Translations under genes and position numbers: made by a program
Assembly (NCBI GenBank): GCA_051886675.1
Contig: JBJEYH010000149.1
Span: 13,659 to 77,658 of the forward strand
DNA length: 64,000 nucleotides
Direction: 5' to 3'
From: UBA11524 sp051886675
GTDB taxonomy: Bacteria; Bacillota; Clostridia; Christensenellales; Aristaeellaceae
The notes under the pieces: model-generated
Told to the model about the DNA's origin: nothing
Database searches by the model: none
What the model saw: the letters and a program-made list of their open reading frames with translations, nothing else
Part shown: positions 59,273 through 64,000 of the stretch, one piece after another
Numbering within the stretch: the stretch's first letter is position 1
Layout of the letters: each line of letters begins with the position of its first letter

Positions 59273-60511
59273 TCATTCCTCCCACTTCTTCATCAGCAGG
59301 CTGACGTTGTGCCCGCCGAAGCCCAGCGAGTTGGACAGCGCATGGCGGATATCCGCCCGGCGGCCCTCCCCCGGCACCACGTCCAGATCGCAGCGCGGAT
59401 CCGGCACCCGATAGTTGATGGTCGCCGGAGCAAAGCCCTCCCGCAGGGCCATGGCGGTGATGGCCGCTTCCACCGCGCCCGCCGCGCCCAGCATATGCCC
59501 GGTCATGGCCTTGGTGGAGGACATCATCAGCCGGCAGGCATGCTCGCCGAACACCGTCTTGACGGCGGCGGTCTCCCCCGCGTCGTTGAGGACGGTGGAG
59601 GTGCCGTGGGCGTTGATGTAGTCCACGTCCTCCGGCCGGGCGCCGCCGTCCCGCAGGGCCATGGCCATGGCCTTCGCGCCGCCGGAGCCGTCGGGGGCGG
59701 GGGCGGTCATGTGGTAGGCATCGCAGGTGGCGCCGTAGCCGGTGATCTCCGCGTAAATGGCCGCGCCCCGCGAAAGGGCGTGATCCAGCTCCTCCAGCAC
59801 CAGCACCGCCGCGCCCTCGCCCATGACGAACCCGGCGCGCTCCCCGTCGAAGGGGATGGACGCCCGCAGGGGATCCTCCGCGGTGGACAGGGCCTTCATG
59901 GCGGTGAAGCCGCCGATGGCCAGGGGCGTGATGCTGGCCTCCGTCCCCCCGCAGAGCATGACCTCCGCATAGCCGTCGCGGACGTAGTGGAAGGCGTCGC
60001 CCACGGCGTTGCTGCCCCCGGCGCAGGCGGTCACAGGGCAGGAGCACATGCCCCGGAAGCCCTGGTCGATGGCCACCTGGCCCGCCGCCATGTTGCTGAT
60101 GGCCGTGGGGATGTAGAAGGGGGACACCCGATCCCAGCCCCGCTCCATGCCCCGGGCATGCTCCTCCTCGGTGATGGACTGCCCGCCGATGCCGCTGGAG
60201 ATGATCACGCCGCAGCGGTCGGCGTCCAGGGCGTCCCGGGTCAAGGCCGCGTCGGCCATGGCTTCCCGGGCAGCGACCACCGCGAACTGCGTGAAGCGGC
60301 CCATCCGCCGGGCCTCCGTTTTGCCCAGGCAGCCCTCTGGGTCGAAGCCCTTCACCTCCGCCGCCAGCTTCACCTTCCGGGCGGATGCGTCGTAGCGGGT
60401 GATGGGCCCGATGCCGCACCGGCCCTCCCGCACGCCCTGCCAGGTATCCGCCATGGTCAGGCCCAGGGGCGTGACCGCGCCCAGCCCGGTGATCACAACA
60501 CGTCTCTTCAT
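59273..60511 (-). CDS. fabF: Beta-ketoacyl-ACP synthase II
   Basis: 412-residue condensing enzyme. Catalytic triad Cys in VTACAGGSNA, His in NAHGTST and His in KAMTGHMLGAAG; start RRVVITGLGAVTPLG. ATG 60511 with AAGGAGA. 193 bases separate it from fabG, with no recognisable gene between. Followed by fabZ with a 4-base overlap. Confidence 0.96.
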   Translation of the reverse strand: MKRRVVITGLGAVTPLGLTMADTWQGVREGRCGIGPITRYDASARKVKLAAEVKGFDPEGCLGKTEARRMGRFTQFAVVAAREAMADAALTRDALDADRCGVIISSGIGGQSITEEEHARGMERGWDRVSPFYIPTAISNMAAGQVAIDQGFRGMCSCPVTACAGGSNAVGDAFHYVRDGYAEVMLCGGTEASITPLAIGGFTAMKALSTAEDPLRASIPFDGERAGFVMGEGAAVLVLEELDHALSRGAAIYAEITGYGATCDAYHMTAPAPDGSGGAKAMAMALRDGGARPEDVDYINAHGTSTVLNDAGETAAVKTVFGEHACRLMMSSTKAMTGHMLGAAGAVEAAITAMALREGFAPATINYRVPDPRCDLDVVPGEGRRADIRHALSNSLGFGGHNVSLLMKKWEE

Positions 60512-60704
60512 GGAATTGCTCTCCTTATCAATAGGTTGCCCGGCTGAAACGCGCCGGGACACACAGCGTCCCTGCTCCGGCAGGCGGACGCCAATGCGGA
60601 TCGGGCGCAGGAGGCGGATGCGCTTCCGGCATCGGGCCGGTGCGGCCGCGGCTTCACCCGCCGCGCCTGGATGCGCCGGCCATGCCCCCTGCCGCGCGCC
60701 CCTG

Positions 60705-61448
60705 TCACATACCCATGCCGCCGTCCACCCCGAGCACCTGCCCGGTGATGTAGGCCGCGTCCTCGCCCGCCAGGAACGCCGCCGCCGCGGCCACCTCCCC
60801 CGCCTGACCCAGCCGCGCCGCCGGAATCGCCGCCAGCGTCCGGGCCCTGACCTCCTCGGGCAGGGCGGCGGTCATGTCGGTGTCGATGTAGCCGGGCGCG
60901 ATGGCGTTGACGGTGATCCCCCGGCCCGCCAGCTCCCTGGCGGCGGATTTCGTCAGCCCGATGAGCCCGGCCTTGCTGGCGGCGTAGTTGGCCTGGCCCG
61001 CGTTGCCGCGCAGGCCCACCACGCTGCTCATGTTCACGATGCGCCCGTAGCGCTGCCGCAGCATCTGCCGGGCGGCCGCCTTCATGCACAGGAACGCGCC
61101 CTTCAGGTTCGCGTCCAGCACCGCGTCGAAGGCCTCCTCCGGCATGGTCATCATCAGCCCGTCCCGGGTGATGCCCGCGTTGTTCACCAGCACGTCCAGC
61201 CGGCCGAAGCGCTTCACCACCGCGGCCACCATGTCCCTGACAGCCTCCGCGTCCGTCACGTCGCAGCGCAGGGCGAGGGTCTGCGCCCCCAGCGCCCGGC
61301 AGGCTTCCTCCGTCTCCCGGGCGGCAGCCTCGTTCCCCGCGTAGCACAGCGCCACCGCCGCCCCTTCCCGGGCCAGCGCCAGGCACACCGCCCGGCCGAT
61401 CCCCCGGCTTCCCCCTGTCACAAGGGCCACTCTGCCTTCAAGCCTCAT
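60705..61448 (-). CDS. fabG: 3-oxoacyl-ACP reductase
   Basis: 247-residue SDR reductase. TGGSRGIG cofactor motif, NNAG, catalytic Ser (NMSSV), Tyr and Lys (YAASK), C-terminal GGMGM. ATG 61448 overlaps the fabD stop by 4 bases. Standard length for FabG. Confidence 0.95.
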   Translation of the reverse strand: MRLEGRVALVTGGSRGIGRAVCLALAREGAAVALCYAGNEAAARETEEACRALGAQTLALRCDVTDAEAVRDMVAAVVKRFGRLDVLVNNAGITRDGLMMTMPEEAFDAVLDANLKGAFLCMKAAARQMLRQRYGRIVNMSSVVGLRGNAGQANYAASKAGLIGLTKSAARELAGRGITVNAIAPGYIDTDMTAALPEEVRARTLAAIPAARLGQAGEVAAAAAFLAGEDAAYITGQVLGVDGGMGM

Positions 61449-62368
61449 GCCAGCACCTCCCTCAGGCGCTCCACGTCCGCCGCGGTTTCCACGGCGTGGA
61501 CGGGCATCTCCGGCGCAATCCGCTTCACAAAGCCCGACAGCGCCTTCCCCGGGCCGATCTCCACCAGCGCGTCCAGACCCATCGCCACCATTTTCCGGAT
61601 GGAATCCTCCATGTACACGCTGCTTTGCACCTGGCGCACCAGCAGCTCCGGAATGCTGTCCTCCGGGCCCATCACGTCCCCCAGGCAGTTGAAGAGCACC
61701 GGGATGCGCATTTCCCCGAAGCGCATGCCGCGGAAGCGCTCCCGCAGCTGCTCCCCCGCCGGGGCCATCAGCGACGTGTGGAAGGGCCCGGACACCTTCA
61801 GCGGCACGCAGCGGCGCGCGCCGGCCTCCTTCGCCAGACGGACGGCTTCCTCCACCGCCGCCCTTTCCCCGCCGACGACCAGCTGCCCCGGACAGTTGTA
61901 GTTGGCGATGGTCACCACGCCCCGGGCCGAGGCCTCCTCACAGGCCCGGAGAAGCGGCTCCCGCTCCATGCCCATCACCGCCGCCATGGCGCTGTCGACG
62001 CCCTTCGCCGCCCAGGCCATGGCCGCGCCCCGGAAGGCCGCCAGCTCCACGGCGGTCTGCGCGCCGAACACACCGGCGGCATGCAGCGCGGAGTATTCCC
62101 CCAGCGACAGCCCCGCCGCCGCGGATGGCGCGATGCCCCTTTCCGCCAGCACCGCCGTCAGCCCCGCCGCGAAGGCCACCATGCAGGGCTGGGTGTACTG
62201 CGTCTGATTCAGCACGCCCTGCCCGTCCGTGAAGCAGACCTCCTTCAGGTCAAAGTCCAGCCGCGCCCCGTCGTACACCGCCCGGAACGCCGGATACGCC
62301 CCGTACAGATCCGCCCCCATGCCGGGATGCTGGCTGCCCTGCCCGGCGTACAGGAATCCAAGCCTCAT
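61445..62368 (-). CDS. fabD: Malonyl-CoA:ACP transacylase
   Basis: 307-residue acyltransferase: GQGSQ near the start, nucleophile Ser in GLSLGEYSAL, catalytic His in SGPFHTSLM, and the conserved GPG in VEIGPGKALSG. ATG 62368 overlaps the upstream stop (ATGA). Confidence 0.95.
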   Translation of the reverse strand: MRLGFLYAGQGSQHPGMGADLYGAYPAFRAVYDGARLDFDLKEVCFTDGQGVLNQTQYTQPCMVAFAAGLTAVLAERGIAPSAAAGLSLGEYSALHAAGVFGAQTAVELAAFRGAAMAWAAKGVDSAMAAVMGMEREPLLRACEEASARGVVTIANYNCPGQLVVGGERAAVEEAVRLAKEAGARRCVPLKVSGPFHTSLMAPAGEQLRERFRGMRFGEMRIPVLFNCLGDVMGPEDSIPELLVRQVQSSVYMEDSIRKMVAMGLDALVEIGPGKALSGFVKRIAPEMPVHAVETAADVERLREVLA

Positions 62369-63453
62369 TGCGCCTCGCTCCATTCCTTCATGATCTGTGT
62401 GATCTCATCCCTGACCGTGGTAACGGCACTTTTGTCCCCGGCATTGGCGCCGCAGAAGAACAGGCCGTTCTGCCAGTCCCCCCGCACGGCGGCGATCAGC
62501 GCCCGGGAGATGCAGTAGGGCGCCTGGGCCGGATTGCAGGCCCGCAGGCAGCGGATGCACCGCCCGACCCTCGGCTGAAGCCCGGCCTCCACCCGCCCGA
62601 TCAGCGGCGAACGCAGCGCGCGCCCGGGCATGCCCACGGGGCTCTGCACAATGGCGACGTCCTCCGGGCATGCGTCCAGCAGCCGCTGCTTGAAGCCGGG
62701 GCTGGCGTCGCACTCCCGGGTGGTGATGAACCGGGTGGCAAACTGCGCCCCCGCCGCGCCCTGGCGCATGTATTCCGCCATTTCGCCGCCGTTCTTCACG
62801 CCCCCCGCCACGAACACCGGAATATCCCGCCCCGCCTTCTCCCGGAAGGGCGACAGGGCCGTCAGCACCTCCTGCAGCAGCTCGCCCAGCGGGCGCGGAT
62901 GCCCCGCCTGCGCCGCCCGGGCCTCCTCCGGCGCGAAGCCCAGATGGCCCCCCGCCAGCGGCCCCTCCAGCACCACGAAGTCCGGCAGCCGCCCGCCGCG
63001 CTTCAGCCAGGCCCGGCAGATCACCGCCGCCGCCCGGCCGCTGCTGACAATGGGCGCAAGGGCCGCGTCATGCCCGGGAACCTCCGCCGCGATGGACGGC
63101 AGATCCACCGGCAGCCCCGCGCCGCAGACCACCGCGTCCGCTCCGGCGCGGATGGCCGTGCGCACACAGTCGGCGTAGCGGGCGGTGGCGACCATCACGT
63201 TCACCGCCACCAGCCCCGCGCCATGGGCCGCTTCACGGGCCCGGCGCACCTGCGCGTCGAGGGCCCGGAGCGTTGCGCCGTGGGGATCGGCGTCGAAGTC
63301 CAGCTCGTGCAGGCCGCTCAGGGCCGCGGAGATCGTCCCCATGCCCCCGCAGGCCGCTACCGCTCCCGCAAGGCCGTCCAGGCTCACGCCCACGCCCATG
63401 CCCCCCTGCAGGATCGGCAGGGGAAGGGTCTTCCCGCCAAGCATCACCGCCAT
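62365..63453 (-). CDS. NPD/FabK-family flavoprotein with C-terminal cysteine cluster
   Basis: 362-residue FMN-binding TIM barrel of the nitronate-monooxygenase/FabK superfamily: ILQGGMGVGVS at the start, GADAVVCGAGLP, FVAGGVKNGGEMAEYMRQGAAGAQFATRF (FMN phosphate site). Distinct from FabK in a C-terminal stretch CIRCLRACNPAQAPYC (C-x2-C-x3-C-x7-C) that may bind an Fe-S cluster as in FadH/TMADH-type flavoproteins. ATG 63453 with GGAGGAAGC overlaps the fabK 3' end by 10 bases. Lies between fabK and fabD, so probably acts in lipid metabolism. Confidence 0.82.
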   Translation of the reverse strand: MAVMLGGKTLPLPILQGGMGVGVSLDGLAGAVAACGGMGTISAALSGLHELDFDADPHGATLRALDAQVRRAREAAHGAGLVAVNVMVATARYADCVRTAIRAGADAVVCGAGLPVDLPSIAAEVPGHDAALAPIVSSGRAAAVICRAWLKRGGRLPDFVVLEGPLAGGHLGFAPEEARAAQAGHPRPLGELLQEVLTALSPFREKAGRDIPVFVAGGVKNGGEMAEYMRQGAAGAQFATRFITTRECDASPGFKQRLLDACPEDVAIVQSPVGMPGRALRSPLIGRVEAGLQPRVGRCIRCLRACNPAQAPYCISRALIAAVRGDWQNGLFFCGANAGDKSAVTTVRDEITQIMKEWSEAQ

Positions 63454-64000
63454 GCTTCCTCCGTTTCCCGCAGCACCCGACGTCCGCCTGCGCACAGCTC
63501 CCCGAAGATCTCCCGCAGGGGGCGGATCTCCCGCAGCATGCCGGCCACCTGGCCCGCCATCACGCTGCCGGTTTCCACGTCGCCCTCCTGCACCGCCCGG
63601 CGAAGCCCGCCCAGCGTCAGCTTCTCCAGCTCCATCAGCGGCGCGCCCGCCTGCTCCAGACGCAGGTACTCCCGGGCCATTCTGTTCTTCAGCACCCGCA
63701 CGGGGCCCCCCACGCTGCGCCCGGTGACGGTGGTATCGCTGTCCCGGGCCGCCAGGAGCGCCTGCTTGTAGCGGTCATGAATGGGACACTCCCGGCTCAC
63801 CAGCAGGCAGGTGCCCACCTGCACGCCGCAGGCCCCCAGCGCCAGCGCCGCGGCAAACTGCCGCCCGTCGGCAATGCCCCCCGCGGCGATCACCGGCACG
63901 TCCACGGCGTCCGCCACCTGGGGCAGCAGCGCCATGGTGGTCATCTCGCCCACATGCCCGCCGGATTCCGTGCCCTCGGCGATGATGGCGTCCACCCCGT
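63444..64000 (-). CDS. fabK: Enoyl-ACP reductase FabK, 5' part outside the window
   Basis: C-terminal 185 residues of an NPD-fold FMN enoyl-ACP reductase. Visible: IIAEGTESGGHVGEMTTMALLPQV, the FabK hallmark, then VIAAGGIADGRQFAAALALGACGVQVGT (FMN phosphate site). The frame runs open into the right edge. First visible gene of the fab operon; the standard acpP/fabH may lie beyond the window. Confidence 0.9.
   Translation of the reverse strand, partial: GVDAIIAEGTESGGHVGEMTTMALLPQVADAVDVPVIAAGGIADGRQFAAALALGACGVQVGTCLLVSRECPIHDRYKQALLAARDSDTTVTGRSVGGPVRVLKNRMAREYLRLEQAGAPLMELEKLTLGGLRRAVQEGDVETGSVMAGQVAGMLREIRPLREIFGELCAGGRRVLRETEEAWR

Noticed and set aside
1..64000. CRISPR arrays, insertion sequences, prophage or integrase genes, attachment sites
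   Set aside because: No regularly spaced identical repeats, transposase or integrase frames, or terminal inverted repeats were seen; the short repeats found are regulatory in spacing.

Overview
The window looks like a chromosome segment of a GC-rich Gram-positive Clostridia-type bacterium, perhaps of the gut or rumen (Christensenellales-like is my guess, from style only). Reasons: AAAGGAG-type ribosome binding sites, many GTG/TTG starts, stop/start overlaps of the ATGA and GTGA kind, a YesM/AraC-type two-component system next to a sugar ABC importer, a FabK-type fatty acid operon with a MarR regulator, and many secreted glycosidases. I see no phage, insertion sequence, CRISPR array, rRNA or tRNA.

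Layout: (1) 1-5000: a MATE exporter cut by the left edge, then a MerR-controlled redox operon (two ferredoxin-type aldo/keto reductases and an SDR). (2) 5.5-18.8 kb, mostly minus strand: two large secreted GH3-type enzymes, a VTC / DUF4956 / CotH cassette, a secreted CBM9-like sugar-binding protein and a secreted beta-helix protein, ending with a plus-strand AraC-type response regulator. (3) 18.8-24.6 kb, minus: an operon like dlt (carrier protein, two adenylation enzymes, MBOAT acyltransferase, SGNH/DltD-like protein). (4) 24.6-33.9 kb, minus: a sugar importer operon (CBM9-like protein, solute-binding protein, two permeases, ATPase) with two more secreted GH3 enzymes. (5) 34.2-37.9 kb, plus: the YesM-type sensor kinase and a GH43 enzyme. 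(6) 38-50.3 kb: DUF454 protein, a CydDC-like ABC pair, and divergently an esterase-like protein, an MBL hydrolase, two methyltransferases, an AraC regulator and a second ABC exporter pair. (7) 50.9-57.3 kb: L-fucose isomerase and fuculose-phosphate aldolase (minus), a secreted Fn3-like protein, L-fucose mutarotase and a glutaminase-like DUF4965 protein (plus). (8) 57.3-64 kb, minus: a TauE/SafE permease, then a fatty acid synthesis operon (fabK partial, a second NPD-family flavoprotein, fabD, fabG, fabF, fabZ) and a MarR regulator with its own promoter; the operon enters from the right edge.

How parts fit: regions 2, 4 and 5 appear to be one plant- or mucus-glycan utilisation regulon. Six intergenic regions carry the same direct-repeat element (plus-strand consensus near GCCTGGAAAATCCGGCA). 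Where best preserved it occurs four times at 0/22/51/73 bp, and a -10 box always lies 30-31 bp to the left. These arrays lie upstream of the GH3, CBM9, beta-helix and solute-binding-protein transcripts, and two of them also lie upstream of the kinase and response regulator genes. The kinase and the AraC-type regulator are therefore the likely controllers. The sixth array sits in front of a promoter whose only downstream product would be a roughly 100-nt RNA.

Region 6 is a second regulon, marked by palindromes GTTAG-N6-CTAAC at or just after the start sites of three promoters. It ties the two ABC exporter pairs to the methyltransferases, MBL hydrolase, esterase-like protein and AraC regulator, as expected for an export, detoxification or small-molecule system of unknown substrate. 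All spacings and motif matches were read by eye; no searches were run.
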